Assembly (NCBI GenBank): GCA_016717655.1
Contig: JADKFC010000001.1
Location: 186,001-250,000, forward strand
DNA from: Saprospiraceae bacterium
GTDB taxonomy: Bacteria > Bacteroidota > Bacteroidia > Chitinophagales > Saprospiraceae
Length of the DNA stretch: 64,000 nt
Reading direction: 5' to 3'
Shown: positions 37,661 to 47,300 of the stretch, one piece after another
Numbering within the stretch: position 1 is the stretch's first letter
Layout of the letters: every line of letters begins with the position of its first letter
Translations under genes and position numbers: made by a program
The notes under the pieces: model-generated
Seen by the model: only the letters and a program-made list of their open reading frames with translations
Told to the model about the DNA's origin: nothing
Databases searched by the model: none

Positions 37661-40314
37661 TGCTGTTTATGATCTTAAAAAAACACCTGCCCCTAGTAGG
37701 ATTAGTTAACTTTTTTGTTTTCCTGGTTGTGGTTTTATCTGCCCAACAGGCAGACAGAGAAGGTTCGTCTTACATAGTTCAATTAGAAAAAGGCAAGGCC
37801 TTATTCTCGTCAGAAAGATTTGCCGGCTTGCCGGGAGGCAGTTATTCATGCAAACAGCTTTGTGATGAACCCATGAACCTGTGGCTGATCCAAACAGACA
37901 CAGAAGGCGTCAAGGCAGAAAGAATGTACAAAGAGCTGGTTCCGGGCAATGCAGTGATAACCATTTCCCAAAACCGACCTCTTACCTTAAGGGCAGTTCC
38001 GGATGACAGTCTTTACAACAGGCAATGGCAGTACAAAAATACCGGCACCAACAGTGGTGGTGTAGCGGGTGCTGACATCAACGCGGAAGGAGCATGGGAC
38101 ATCACCACAGGAGGGCTCACCCCCAACGGAGATACCATCGTAGTGGCTGTGGTTGACGATGGGCTTGATATTGATCACGAAGACATTGCTGATAACCTTT
38201 GGTACAACAGGTTGGAAATTGCAGGAGATGGTATAGACAATGACAACAATGGTTATGTAGATGATATACACGGTTGGAATATAGGCGCTGATAACAATGA
38301 TGTGGCTGCAGATGGCAGTCACGGTACACCGGTTGCCGGCATCATCGGTGCAAGGGGCAATAACCGCAAAGGAGTTACCGGGGTCAACTGGAATGTAAAA
38401 TTAATGCCCATCAGATACGGATCAGCAACGGAAGCCAATGCACTGGCCTCTTATGCCTATGCTTACAAGATGAGAAAAAGGTACAATGAGACCAATGGTG
38501 CAGAAGGAGCATTTGTGGTGGCCACCAATTCAAGCTGGGGCATAGACAGAGGCAATCCGGAAGAAGCCCCACTTTGGTGTGCAATGTATGACTCACTCGG
38601 CAAGGTAGGTATCTTGTCAATGGGTGCCACTGCCAATGCCAATCTAAATGTGGATGTTGAAGGAGATCTTCCTACAGGCTGCTCCAGCAATTTTCTAATT
38701 TCGGTAACCAATCTGGATAAAAATGATACCAAAGTAACGGGAGCCGGATATGGTAAAAAAACGATCGACATTGGTGCTTATGGTGCAGAAAGTTATACCG
38801 TATCTACCAACAATCGCTACGGAGGCTTTGGTGGCACATCGGGAGCTACCCCTCATATTACCGGGGCTGTAGCCTTGATGTATGCCGTGCCTTGCAACGA
38901 TCTTGCTACTCTTACCAAGCAGGATCCCGAGGCTGCGGCCTTATATGTTAGAGACATTATCCTCAATACTACCACCGCTAATGCTTCGTTGCAGGATTTG
39001 ACAACCACCAACGGAAAATTAAATCTAACCAATGCAGCCCAATCCATGCTCAACAGATGTGGCAGCTGTGCAGTACCTGTGGTTATTAAAGATAGCTTGT
39101 CTGAACTTAACAATGCTGTTGTTTATTGGGATGCATCAGGCGGAGAAGCTTCGCTGAGATTTAGGAAGGTCAATGACGAAAATTGGATTACAGCACTAGA
39201 CATTCAAAACAATACAGCTGTTTTGACGGAATTGGCCCCATGCACACAGTACGAATATCAGCTTGGATACCAGTGCACAGATCAGCCTCTTACCTGGTCA
39301 TCGACCCGCTTTCTTACCTCCGGCAAATGTTGTTATGCTCCGGATGATGTAGCAGTGTCTATCCAGGAAGGAAGTTTAATTTTCAGCACAGGCTCAGATG
39401 CGGAGATCATATTGGAATATCAGCAGTCGGGAAGTAATGAGTGGGACAGCTTGGTATTTAATACTACCGGAATGCTCAACGGATTGGAAAGTTGTAGTCA
39501 ATACCTGGTTAGGTATACTTCTAACTGTCTAAATTTTGGCGTCATTTCTGAACCCTCAGTAATTAACAATATTGCTACTTCTTGCGGCAATTGTACCCTG
39601 CAGTCCTATTGTCTGCCTGCAAAATTGGAAAACGATTCTGAATGGATTCAAAGCATTGCCTTTGAAGATGCTGTATTTGAGTCGGGCCAGGACAATAAAG
39701 GCTTTGGCCAGCACATGGGAGCTTTTATCCCCGAATTAAACCAGGGAGACTCGGTTAAAATTACACTTACTCCCGGCTTTTCCGGCTCGGGCTACAGCGA
39801 ATTTTTTACGGCCTATATAGACTGGAATCAGGATGGCGCTTTTGATGAAGATGAAAGATTTACCCAATCCAGAAAGGCCAGCAAAGACCCATTGGTAGAT
39901 ACCATTTATGTACCGGCAGATGCTGCCCTTGGCCACACCCGAATGAGGGTAGTCATGGCCTATAGAGAGCAATCAATGGCGTGTGAAAGTCCCGCTGAGT
40001 ATGGTGAAGCAGAAGATTATTGCGTTCTGATCAGTGGCCCTATTTCTACCCAGGAAGATCTGTTGGCTGAAAAAGTAAAACTGTTTCCCAATCCCAATAA
40101 AGGCCAGTTTACGGTGGTGACACCTCAAATTGAAAAATTTGACGCCCTCCATGTATTAGATGGTACGGGTAGAGTAGTACATAGACAATCATTGGCCGGC
40201 AAACAAAGCCCCATTCAGATAGGCATGAACGAACAAGCGGCACCGGGTTATTACCTAGTGCAATTGAGCGGACAAAACACTCAGCCGGTATTTGTACCGC
40301 TGATTGTATACTAA
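37660..40314 (+). CDS. T9SS-secreted subtilisin-like S8 protease
   Basis: 884-residue secreted protease. After a signal peptide (VFLVVVLSAQQ) and propeptide, the S8 domain has Asp166 (VVDDGLDIDHED), His221 (DGSHGTPVAGI) and Ser394 (GGTSGATPHITG). Two Cys-containing fibronectin-III-like regions follow (about 470-640), then a GEVED domain (IDWNQDGAFDEDERF to EYGEAEDYCVLI). The C terminus is a type A sorting domain starting VKLFPNPNKGQF, which routes the protein through T9SS. The TGATG overlap with the HtrA gene implies translational coupling. Confidence 0.93.
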   Translation: MLFMILKKHLPLVGLVNFFVFLVVVLSAQQADREGSSYIVQLEKGKALFSSERFAGLPGGSYSCKQLCDEPMNLWLIQTDTEGVKAERMYKELVPGNAVITISQNRPLTLRAVPDDSLYNRQWQYKNTGTNSGGVAGADINAEGAWDITTGGLTPNGDTIVVAVVDDGLDIDHEDIADNLWYNRLEIAGDGIDNDNNGYVDDIHGWNIGADNNDVAADGSHGTPVAGIIGARGNNRKGVTGVNWNVKLMPIRYGSATEANALASYAYAYKMRKRYNETNGAEGAFVVATNSSWGIDRGNPEEAPLWCAMYDSLGKVGILSMGATANANLNVDVEGDLPTGCSSNFLISVTNLDKNDTKVTGAGYGKKTIDIGAYGAESYTVSTNNRYGGFGGTSGATPHITGAVALMYAVPCNDLATLTKQDPEAAALYVRDIILNTTTANASLQDLTTTNGKLNLTNAAQSMLNRCGSCAVPVVIKDSLSELNNAVVYWDASGGEASLRFRKVNDENWITALDIQNNTAVLTELAPCTQYEYQLGYQCTDQPLTWSSTRFLTSGKCCYAPDDVAVSIQEGSLIFSTGSDAEIILEYQQSGSNEWDSLVFNTTGMLNGLESCSQYLVRYTSNCLNFGVISEPSVINNIATSCGNCTLQSYCLPAKLENDSEWIQSIAFEDAVFESGQDNKGFGQHMGAFIPELNQGDSVKITLTPGFSGSGYSEFFTAYIDWNQDGAFDEDERFTQSRKASKDPLVDTIYVPADAALGHTRMRVVMAYREQSMACESPAEYGEAEDYCVLISGPISTQEDLLAEKVKLFPNPNKGQFTVVTPQIEKFDALHVLDGTGRVVHRQSLAGKQSPIQIGMNEQAAPGYYLVQLSGQNTQPVFVPLIVY

Positions 40315-40316
40315 TT

Positions 40317-40338
40317 GATCTTATGCGCTTATAAGATC
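40317..40338. terminator. Possible bidirectional terminator hairpin
   Basis: GATCTTAT (40317-40324) and ATAAGATC (40331-40338) form a perfect 8-bp stem with a six-base loop between two convergent genes. The minus-strand stop at 40329 lies in the loop. The stem is AT-rich and no strong U tail follows, so termination is uncertain. Confidence 0.35.
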
Positions 40339-40601
40339 TTGGGCAGACCGTCGTCTTTGGGGTTGAGCCTTTCGAGGGCATCGTGTTTGAGAACGTTGGC
40401 GCTGTAAAGAAGGGCTTCCATTTTTAACAGTAGAGAGTCGTTCAGATAGGTCTTGTAATTATCCAGATCAATGCCACTCCCGTCTCTGAATTTAAAAATG
40501 ATTTCATTGAGGTCTTTTTCAAATTTAAGACTCAATCTGTCGTTCATTTTAAATACGGTTACTTTTAATTCACCGCGGTTGATTTCGTCAATGATGCGCA
40601 T
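40329..40601 (-). CDS. Conserved small protein of unknown function
   Basis: 90-residue soluble protein with no signal peptide or membrane segment and no recognised domain. Its N-terminal half reads as beta strands (LKVTVFKMNDRLSLKFE) and its C-terminal half as helices (LLKMEALLYSANVLKHDALERL). It overlaps the DUF2520 gene by 14 bases, which suggests co-translation and a real gene. Function cannot be inferred. Confidence 0.65.
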   Translation of the reverse strand: MRIIDEINRGELKVTVFKMNDRLSLKFEKDLNEIIFKFRDGSGIDLDNYKTYLNDSLLLKMEALLYSANVLKHDALERLNPKDDGLPKIL

Positions 40602-41346
40602 GGCTTTGGATACTTTCAGTAATTGTTTCGTAAAGTGTATGTAGTTCGGGCTTGCTTTTAAGCAGTTCCAGATGACGGCTTATGACCCCTTCATCATTTC
40701 TCACTGCCGGCCCCGTTTGCTGAAAATTATAGGGAGCTTGGGTGAGTTTTTCCATTGTAGTGCGCAGAAGAGGCACTATGATCTCGTAATCCAACTGATT
40801 TTCGAGGAGGTAGTCTTTGGCCACCACTACCAGGTGATTGATGAAGTTATTGGTCATCACAGCGGCAAGGTGTACTTTTTTTCTCTGCTCATCGTCGATT
40901 GTGTATACCTTCTGACTCACAAGACCTGCCAGGGTATTGAGCGTGTCGAGGGTGGATGCATCGGAGCCGGTGATACAAAGAGGAACTTTTTCAAAATTGA
41001 CCCGGCCTTGTTTGGTCATGGTTTGTACAGGATACAATACCCCATAATTTGTAAACGCGGATAGTACTGTGGAAGGCACACTGCCACTTGTGTGGATTAC
41101 CAAACCTTTGTAATTACTCATTTCAGCGGCAATGTCTGCAATGGCATCATCGCTAACACAAAGGATGGCCACGTCGCTGTTGATGTCTTTTAGGCTTGAA
41201 ATGAGAGGCAGCTGATATTGGGCTGAAAGAGCAGACGATGTTTCAAGGTTCCTTCCATATAAACCGGATACTACAAGGCCTGCTCTTTGCAAAGCAGGAA
41301 GCAGTTGTCTGGCCATATTGCCCGAACCTATGATGCAGATGTCCAT
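40588..41346 (-). CDS. Rossmann-fold DUF2520 protein
   Basis: 252-residue NAD(P)-dependent oxidoreductase-like protein. The N terminus has the Rossmann motif CIIGSGNMARQLL and an F420-NADP-oxidoreductase-like strand VAILCVSDDAI. The C-terminal DUF2520 helical domain includes LAAVMTNNFINHLV. It resembles ketopantoate-reductase/P5C-reductase-type folds; substrate unknown. Its start lies inside the end of ccmF (19-base overlap), so it is downstream in the ccm operon. Confidence 0.88.
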   Translation of the reverse strand: MDICIIGSGNMARQLLPALQRAGLVVSGLYGRNLETSSALSAQYQLPLISSLKDINSDVAILCVSDDAIADIAAEMSNYKGLVIHTSGSVPSTVLSAFTNYGVLYPVQTMTKQGRVNFEKVPLCITGSDASTLDTLNTLAGLVSQKVYTIDDEQRKKVHLAAVMTNNFINHLVVVAKDYLLENQLDYEIIVPLLRTTMEKLTQAPYNFQQTGPAVRNDEGVISRHLELLKSKPELHTLYETITESIQSHAHH

Positions 41347-44143
41347 TCTTTATTTTCTTTGTATTTGAACCACCAGGCCAATAATAAGCCAATCATCATT
41401 AATATGGAACCTATCCAATATAAATTGATGCCTGGAAAAATTTTGGCTTCGAGTACAATGTAATCACTTCGGGGCACATTGGTGGCAATTTCAAGCGGAA
41501 AGCCCGAATTGATTCTTTTATCTTTGGCTACCTTGAGTTCGAAGGTGCCTGTTGCCGGGTCGATGGCAGATAAACGAATGTGCAAGCCCTCTTCAATTAG
41601 GTAGTCTTTTATGCTCATGGGTGCATTGCCGCGCAACACAAAGATGGGTTTGCTGAGCCATGATTTTTCTCCTTTCACAACATCAACCAGCCCCATGATA
41701 GAGATATCACCTTTTTCTACTTTGTACCTTGAGGTGTCAACGTTTTTGTCAAAACCCGAAATGCTAAGGGTATAGCCCTGCCAGCTGATTTCCTGGCCTT
41801 TTTTTATGCTCAGTACACTGTAATCCAATTGGTCTTCAGGGCTCAACCATTGATCCAAAAGTTGTTCAGAAGGTCTGACCCTCCAACCCAGGTTTTCATG
41901 TTTGCCGGCAAATTTGTACAATAAACTTCCCTCCAGACCAATGTCACATTGACCCTCTTCTTTTTTTCCATTTTCATCAATGATGTGGTATGCTACTTCA
42001 AATCCTACATCAAGCGCATGATTTTTAAATTCTTCGTGTAGCGGAGGGTATTGCAAACCATCAATCACCAATACCTCTTTGCCTATTCGGATACTGTCTC
42101 CTTGAAGTGCCGTAAAAGAGGCATATTTCAGACTGTCTTCCATAAGTTTGGCCTGCTCTGCGTCGGCCACCTGGGCAGGAAGGCTGACTACGCAGGTAAA
42201 TATATCCTTGCCCGCATAATGTCGGGTGTCGGGGTTAAAAGCTGCAATCTTTGAAAAATCATTGGAATAGACTGCATTGGGTCGGGTCACAAAAGAATCA
42301 ATAAACACCCGCTGGCTGCTGTCATTGCCCAACTGTTTAAACGAGATGTCATAGTGACGTGCCTTGCCTATAAGGGTGTCGGCTTCGTACGTTACCACAT
42401 AATCTTTACCAGCAAGGGCTTGTTTTTGATCAATTGTATGTACTTTTCTTCATCCCCTTCTCCTCCAAAAAGTCCTTTAAATACAAAAGGATTGCTCAGA
42501 TAACTGAAATTGAGACCGGACGCAAGAATGCCTATGGCCATGATGCCAAAGCCCATATGGGCCAGCGCCGCTCCCAGTGCCCTGGTATTGCGTGTTATTG
42601 CTTCCAATAGAAAATGACCATTGGCAACAATAGTAAACCAGGCAGTGGCACTCATTAAAAGATAATGCCATTCGGGCAGCTGTATCCAAAGAGAAGTTAG
42701 CCAGGTGAGAAGCAAGGCTGCGGCAGTATAAACGGCAATGCGCACCAGCCATTTTCCTTTGACCTGCTCAGCATTTTTATATTTCAGCCAAACCGTTATT
42801 GCGGAAAAAAGACCAATAAAAATTGAAATCCACAATTGGTATTTATTGTAGTGGGCAATCGGATCCTTGATGACCCGGCCGATATAAGAAGGATCAAAGT
42901 AACGAATGATGGTATTGAGCACGGGCAGAGAGCTCGACGCATTGATAAGCAGGGCCGAAAAAAACAGGACCAGGGTGCCAACATACATCCAAAATTCGCG
43001 TGAATAAATGGATTCTTCTTTGGCAGGTGCAGGAATGTTTTTATACCTCCAGGCCATAAGGATTATACCCAGAAAAACAAAGCTGAGTAAGAAAAAGGTA
43101 AGCTGCCATTCGAGGCCCATCTCTGTAAAGGCGTGGGCAGAAGTGTCTCCAAGGATGCCACTTCGGGTGAGCAAGGTAGAGTACACAATCATCAAAAATC
43201 CACCCAGATAAAAAAGAAGAGTCGACCGAATGGCCCTGCCGGTGGCTTTTGCGATGAGGTTGGCGTGAATGCCACCTACCAGTATGATCCAGGGTACCAG
43301 CGAGGTATTTTCTACCGGATCCCAGGCCCAATATCCGCCAAACGACAAGGCTTCATAGGCCCAAAGTGAGCCCATGATGAGACTGATGCCCAGAATGGCA
43401 GTGCCAAACAAAGCCCAGGGCAAAACAGGACGCAACCAGTTTTGGTATTCACCCTTTCTCAAGGCAGCAACCGCATAGCCAAATGGTACAACACTGAGGG
43501 CAAAGGCGGCAAAGATAAAAGGTGGGTGGATGGTCATCCAATAATTTTGCAAAAGAGGATTTAGGCCCCTGCCCTGAATAAGGCTGAGATAATCGGCGTT
43601 GTTAAAAATGGGGGCTAAGGTGATCTCACGAATCAGCATCATCGGATTGGAACCAATCTTTATGTCTTCACCAAAGGGCAGATAAATGCCCAGCAACATT
43701 GAATTGAGCCAGATCTCTGCTACCATGATCACGGCCATGACTTCCAGCTTGAATTGGTCGTTGATGGCAATGATAACGGCACCGATTACCAGGTGCCAAA
43801 ACATCCAGAGCAAAAAACTTCCTTCCTGGCCTTCCCAAAATGCAGATAAGATGTATTTCATAGGCAGATCGCCTGAAACGTGGTCAAATACGTAGGAATA
43901 CTCGTAATGTTGCTGCACCATGGCATAAAACATAAGGCCAAGCAGCGAAATGATCAACAGGGCGTGAACAGCAAATCCTATGTTGCCCAGTCTTTTCCAT
44001 GCGGGTGCCTGAGTTGAGCTTCCCCAAGAAGAGAAGGTATAACTCACAGCAGAAAGAAGGGCAGCTACAAAACCGCCAATGATAAAAGCTTTGCAGAGAT
44101 AGCCGATCCAAAGGGCTTCTCCAACATATTGAATCTTGTCCAT
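41328..44143 (-). pseudogene. ccmF: Cytochrome c assembly protein CcmF, frameshifted
   Basis: Large inner-membrane heme lyase component of System I cytochrome c maturation. The N-terminal part has about fifteen hydrophobic segments and the WWD-type motif YWAWDPVENTSLVPW flanked by conserved His residues that bind heme. The C-terminal part has a periplasmic region and a final helix. The frame breaks at plus 42404-42406: adding one A to AAAG restores LLVKDYVVTYEAD and gives 938 residues in one polypeptide, usual for this phylum. It follows ccmE by two bases. Confidence 0.9.
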
Positions 44144-44145
44144 AT

Positions 44146-44537
44146 TTATGAACCCTTGCGAAGGGTAATTTCTTCTTCTTTGTACTTAGACGGGCATTTC
44201 ATGAGAATCTCATCTGCATAAAACTGATTGTCTTTCATGGTACCCGTAACCACGATCTGTTCGGATCTCTCAAAGTCCTGAGGTTTTGCCTTGGCAAGTA
44301 CTACCTGCTTTTCCTCCCCTTTGTTGTCGGTCATGTAAAATTTAAAAATGTTCGGATTTTTTCTGGAAGGTATTCCATGGGTTTACCCTTGCTCAATACC
44401 CCCACAACCTTGACCCGATCTCCGGTACTGTCTGCCTCGCGGAAATTGGAATAGGTGCTTACATCTTTGGAAGCATTCATAAAAATGACCCCAGCAGCCA
44501 CAATCATGATCAGCGCCAAAAGTGTAGTCTTATTCAT
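44146..44537 (-). pseudogene. ccmE: Heme chaperone CcmE (CxxxY type), frameshifted
   Basis: Membrane-anchored periplasmic heme chaperone that carries heme to CcmF. The N-terminal frame (ALIMIVAAGVIFMNA anchor, VKVVGVLSKGKPMEYLPEK) breaks in the T6 run at plus 44357-44362. Restoring one base gives NPNIFKFYMTDNKGEEKQ and a 130-residue protein. The heme-binding motif is CPSKY (Cys at 44194-44196, Tyr at 44182-44184), i.e. CxxxY in place of the usual HxxxY. Such variants are known from archaea and some bacteria and use Cys to bind heme. Confidence 0.88.
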
Positions 44538-44563
44538 CTGTTTTTATTAGGTAAACAATGCCA

Positions 44564-44571
44564 CAAATATA
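44564..44571 (-). promoter_or_regulatory. -7 box of the ccm operon
   Basis: On the minus strand TATATTTG is an exact -7 match, 26 bases before the ccmE ATG at 44537. It probably drives ccmE, ccmF, the DUF2520 gene and the small gene after it. Confidence 0.55.
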
Positions 44572-44687
44572 TGGTTTACCCGCGTCTGTTGATCGTTTCT
44601 CAAAACGTTATTTCTACACCCAAAATTAAATTTGGTAGATGAGTATCTTTTGAATTTTTATATATAATTCTAAAAACAGAGATTTTT

Positions 44688-44743
44688 TAAAATAAAAATT
44701 GGTCGACCAGCCTATTTTTTAGAAATAATTTGCTGGCCGACCA
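44688..44743 (-). terminator. Terminator of the LOG/UspA/CBS operon
   Basis: On the minus strand TGGTCGGCCAGC (plus 44732-44743) pairs with GCTGGTCGACCA (plus 44700-44711) with one mismatch across a 20-base loop, followed by a T-rich tail. It lies 25 bases after the stop of the gene at 44769. The rest of the 44538-44768 gap is AT-rich and holds nothing else I recognise. Confidence 0.7.
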
Positions 44744-44768
44744 TCTTCTGTGGCTTCATTTCTTTTGG

Positions 44769-45113
44769 TCAATGACCGTGTTCTTCTTGCTTTTTTAGGG
44801 TCCACTCGTCGGTAACCGAGGTTTGGATCCAGGTTTGCCCTGATTTTCGGAGCACCTGTACGTGTAAACCAAAGGTTTTTTCCATTTTGTCTTCGAAATC
44901 AGAGACCGTTTCGTGTTCATAAAAGATAAACTCTGCTTCCGTGAAGTCGGGATTTAACTCTCCAACCGAAAAGTCTCTAAACAGCTCTTCGGCAATGGGC
45001 GACAATTCATTTTTATCGTGTTTACCCTTGTAGAAGGATATTTTGAGATGGGGAAATTTTTCATTAAAAGCGAGCTGTAAGCTCAATAAATGGGTTTCTT
45101 TGGTGACTTTCAT
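44769..45113 (-). CDS. Conserved protein of unknown function in LOG operon
   Basis: About 114-residue acidic cytosolic protein with no recognised domain. It has alternating strand and helix segments (HLKISFYKGKHDKNEL, EAEFIFYEHETVSDFEDKM, GLHVQVLRKSGQTWIQT) that suggest a small alpha/beta fold, and a His-rich tail (EEHGH). The start at 45113 (MKVTKETHLLSL) is preferred to 45167, since the longer form adds a non-conserved stretch overlapping the LOG gene. Being last of a four-gene minus operon supports a real gene. Confidence 0.68.
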   Translation of the reverse strand: MKVTKETHLLSLQLAFNEKFPHLKISFYKGKHDKNELSPIAEELFRDFSVGELNPDFTEAEFIFYEHETVSDFEDKMEKTFGLHVQVLRKSGQTWIQTSVTDEWTLKKQEEHGH

Positions 45114-45129
45114 GATGGTTAGGTCTTTT

Positions 45130-45906
45130 TTAATAGACCCTGGATTGTATCGCTGATGATTTTTCACCCAGGATCCACCAGGCCTTTGGTTTGGGCCTAA
45201 TTAGATAATGGTTTTTGATGTAATTTTCAATATGGTTAATGCCTTCGTCTATGTCGTCGGTTAGCAATAAGAGGTCAAGATCGGCGGGATTGATGGTTTT
45301 TTCCTGAATCATCTTTTCGATGAAGATCCACAGGTCGCTGTAATAATCCTTGCCAATGACCACCACCGGGAAATTGTGGAGGATGCCGGTTTGGATTAAT
45401 GTCAGGGTTTCAAACAGCTCATCAATGGTGCCAAAGCCGCCCGGCATTACCACGAAGGCGTGTGAGTATTTGACCAACAAGACCTTGCGCACAAAGAAAT
45501 AAGAAAAATCTACTGATCGGTGCATGTAGGGGTTGTTGGTCTGTTCCTTTGGCAGCTTGATGGTGCAACCCACCGATTGCCCTCCGTTTTCAAAAGCCCC
45601 TCTGTTGGCGGCTTCCATTACACCCGGACCTCCTCCGGTCATGACGGTAAAGCCCAGGCCGGCAATCTTTTTTCCAACCTCGTACGATTTCTGGTACACC
45701 GGATGTCCTTCGCCTGTGCGGGCAGAGCCAAATACCGAAATACAGGGTCCCACAAAGTGCAGGGTTCTAAATCCTTTGATAAACTGCACCATGGCTTTCC
45801 AAACAAATGACAGTTCTCTGCCCCTGCTGCTGGGACCATCCAGAAAGTTGATGTCCTGGTTGAATAACTTTTGGGTGGAGGGTTTACTTGTAGTCTGCTG
45901 ATTCAT
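45130..45906 (-). CDS. LOG family protein (TIGR00730)
   Basis: 258-residue Rossmann-type protein of the LOG/TIGR00730 family; characterised members are cytokinin-nucleotide phosphoribohydrolases, cleaving nucleoside 5'-monophosphates. The motifs GGGPGVMEAANRGA and PGGFGTIDELFETL (PGGxGTxxE) are complete. No lysine-decarboxylase activity is expected despite old annotations. It follows the UspA gene by nine bases on the same strand. Confidence 0.92.
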   Translation of the reverse strand: MNQQTTSKPSTQKLFNQDINFLDGPSSRGRELSFVWKAMVQFIKGFRTLHFVGPCISVFGSARTGEGHPVYQKSYEVGKKIAGLGFTVMTGGGPGVMEAANRGAFENGGQSVGCTIKLPKEQTNNPYMHRSVDFSYFFVRKVLLVKYSHAFVVMPGGFGTIDELFETLTLIQTGILHNFPVVVIGKDYYSDLWIFIEKMIQEKTINPADLDLLLLTDDIDEGINHIENYIKNHYLIRPKPKAWWILGEKSSAIQSRVY

Positions 45907-45915
45907 ACAATGGTT

Positions 45916-46749
45916 TTAACTTTCCTTGGCTTTGAATATCAAAGCGGGTACCAAAGTATGGTGAATTGCTTTAATGGAGAAGGACGGCCTGAAATAATTG
46001 AAAAACAAGCCCTCATTGTCTCTCACCATGGCAATCATATCATACTCTCCCTCTACAGCGAGTTGAGAAATGTCGGCAATGGGATCTTTGCTAAAGATGT
46101 TCTTTAACTCAAAAGCAAAGTTGAGGTCGTTGGTGGTGTAATATTTTTTCAGAATCTCCTCTGCCTGCAGATCAATGTTGTCATCACCTTTGGAAAAGTG
46201 GACAAAATCGGTTTTGGCCTTCACCTTGTTGTTGTATTCCAAAAAGTGATCAAGGGCAGTGTTGATGTGTGTGACATCGTCGATGACAAATAAAACTTTT
46301 TCCATCTTGATATCTGCCTTGGATGTGCTGTGCACCGCCAGTACCGGACAATTGGATAGTTTGACTACGGTATTGGAAACTGAGCCCAGAATGCGGTCAA
46401 ACAGGCTTTCCTTGTCGTGGGTACCCATGATGATAAGGTCGTAGTTTTCAGACTTTTCTTTGAGCAGTATGCTGGAGGCCGGTGTGCCAACCAAAACCTG
46501 ACACTGTAAAGTCTCATCCGCCAGCTTGTTTTCTGTTCTTTTTATTTTGATGATTTCTTCCAATCTATCTTTGGCGCCATTGATGACCATATCATCGGGC
46601 AAGATCATTGGCATTTCAGGAGTGGCAATGATGCCACTGATGGCGTGCAATACATCAATACTGCCACCAAACTGGCGTTGATGCCAAATGGCATAGTCCA
46701 ATGCCTTTTCAGCGGATTTGGAAAAATCAAAGGGAACCAGAATTTTCAT
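45916..46749 (-). CDS. Universal stress protein, two UspA domains
   Basis: 277-residue protein with two tandem UspA folds, each beginning with a hydrophobic strand: ILVPFDFSKSAEKALDYA near residue 2 and VLFVIDDVTHINTALDHF near residue 145. The first has the ATP-binding pattern GTHDKESLFDRILGSVSNTV, while the second is degenerate. Such proteins act in stress and starvation survival. The operon with a CBS-domain gene and a LOG gene suggests adenosine-nucleotide sensing; this is inference. Confidence 0.9.
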   Translation of the reverse strand: MKILVPFDFSKSAEKALDYAIWHQRQFGGSIDVLHAISGIIATPEMPMILPDDMVINGAKDRLEEIIKIKRTENKLADETLQCQVLVGTPASSILLKEKSENYDLIIMGTHDKESLFDRILGSVSNTVVKLSNCPVLAVHSTSKADIKMEKVLFVIDDVTHINTALDHFLEYNNKVKAKTDFVHFSKGDDNIDLQAEEILKKYYTTNDLNFAFELKNIFSKDPIADISQLAVEGEYDMIAMVRDNEGLFFNYFRPSFSIKAIHHTLVPALIFKAKES

Positions 46750-46782
46750 GACAATAAATTAAAGGTGAACAATAAGTTGGTT

Positions 46783-47226
46783 TTATTTTGTAAAAGCGGC
46801 AACCATCAGGTCGTAAGGAGTGATGATGCCTACAATTTTTCCTTCATCATCTACCACCGGCAATGATCGAAAGTAATTTTCTCTGAAGATTTCAAAACAA
46901 TACATCAGCGAGTCCTCGGGTCGCACAGCCATGACATGGGGCGAACAAATGCTATCTGCATTGTTGCTACTCAATAACTTTTCATTTTTTACCTGACTCG
47001 ATTTCAGGTTGAGCCTGGTTCCCCAGTCAAGCAGCAGATTGAGGTCCGACTTGCTGATGATGCCCATCAGAAAACCGGAATCGTCAATCACAGGTATGTG
47101 GTGGATCATCTCGGTTTCAAAAATGATCTGTACTTCGGTAAGTGAAGTATCCTGATTCACAACAATTGGGTTGTGGGTCATGGCCTCACTCACTTTCATG
47201 GTTTTTATGGATGTTTCATGAATCAT
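46783..47226 (-). CDS. CBS-domain protein
   Basis: 147-residue protein with two CBS motifs forming one Bateman module: SEAMTHNPIVVNQDTSLTEV and DSICSPHVMAVRPEDSLMYC start the two units, each followed by HIPVIDDSGFLMGIISKSDL or SLPVVDDEGKIVGIITPYDL. Such modules bind AMP, ATP or SAM and regulate partners. ATG 47226 is preferred to the in-frame TTG at 47232. First gene of the minus operon. Confidence 0.9.
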   Translation of the reverse strand: MIHETSIKTMKVSEAMTHNPIVVNQDTSLTEVQIIFETEMIHHIPVIDDSGFLMGIISKSDLNLLLDWGTRLNLKSSQVKNEKLLSSNNADSICSPHVMAVRPEDSLMYCFEIFRENYFRSLPVVDDEGKIVGIITPYDLMVAAFTK

Positions 47227-47300
47227 AATCAACTGTTTTCACAATAAATTTATTCTTATTCCAGATCAAATTCTATGATGGGGGTCATAAATGGTGGTGA

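Noticed and set aside
8591..44537. Programmed ribosomal frameshifting as the cause of the split genes
   Set aside because: The slips occur in unrelated housekeeping genes at varied homopolymers and in both directions, without a shared slippery heptamer and downstream structure.
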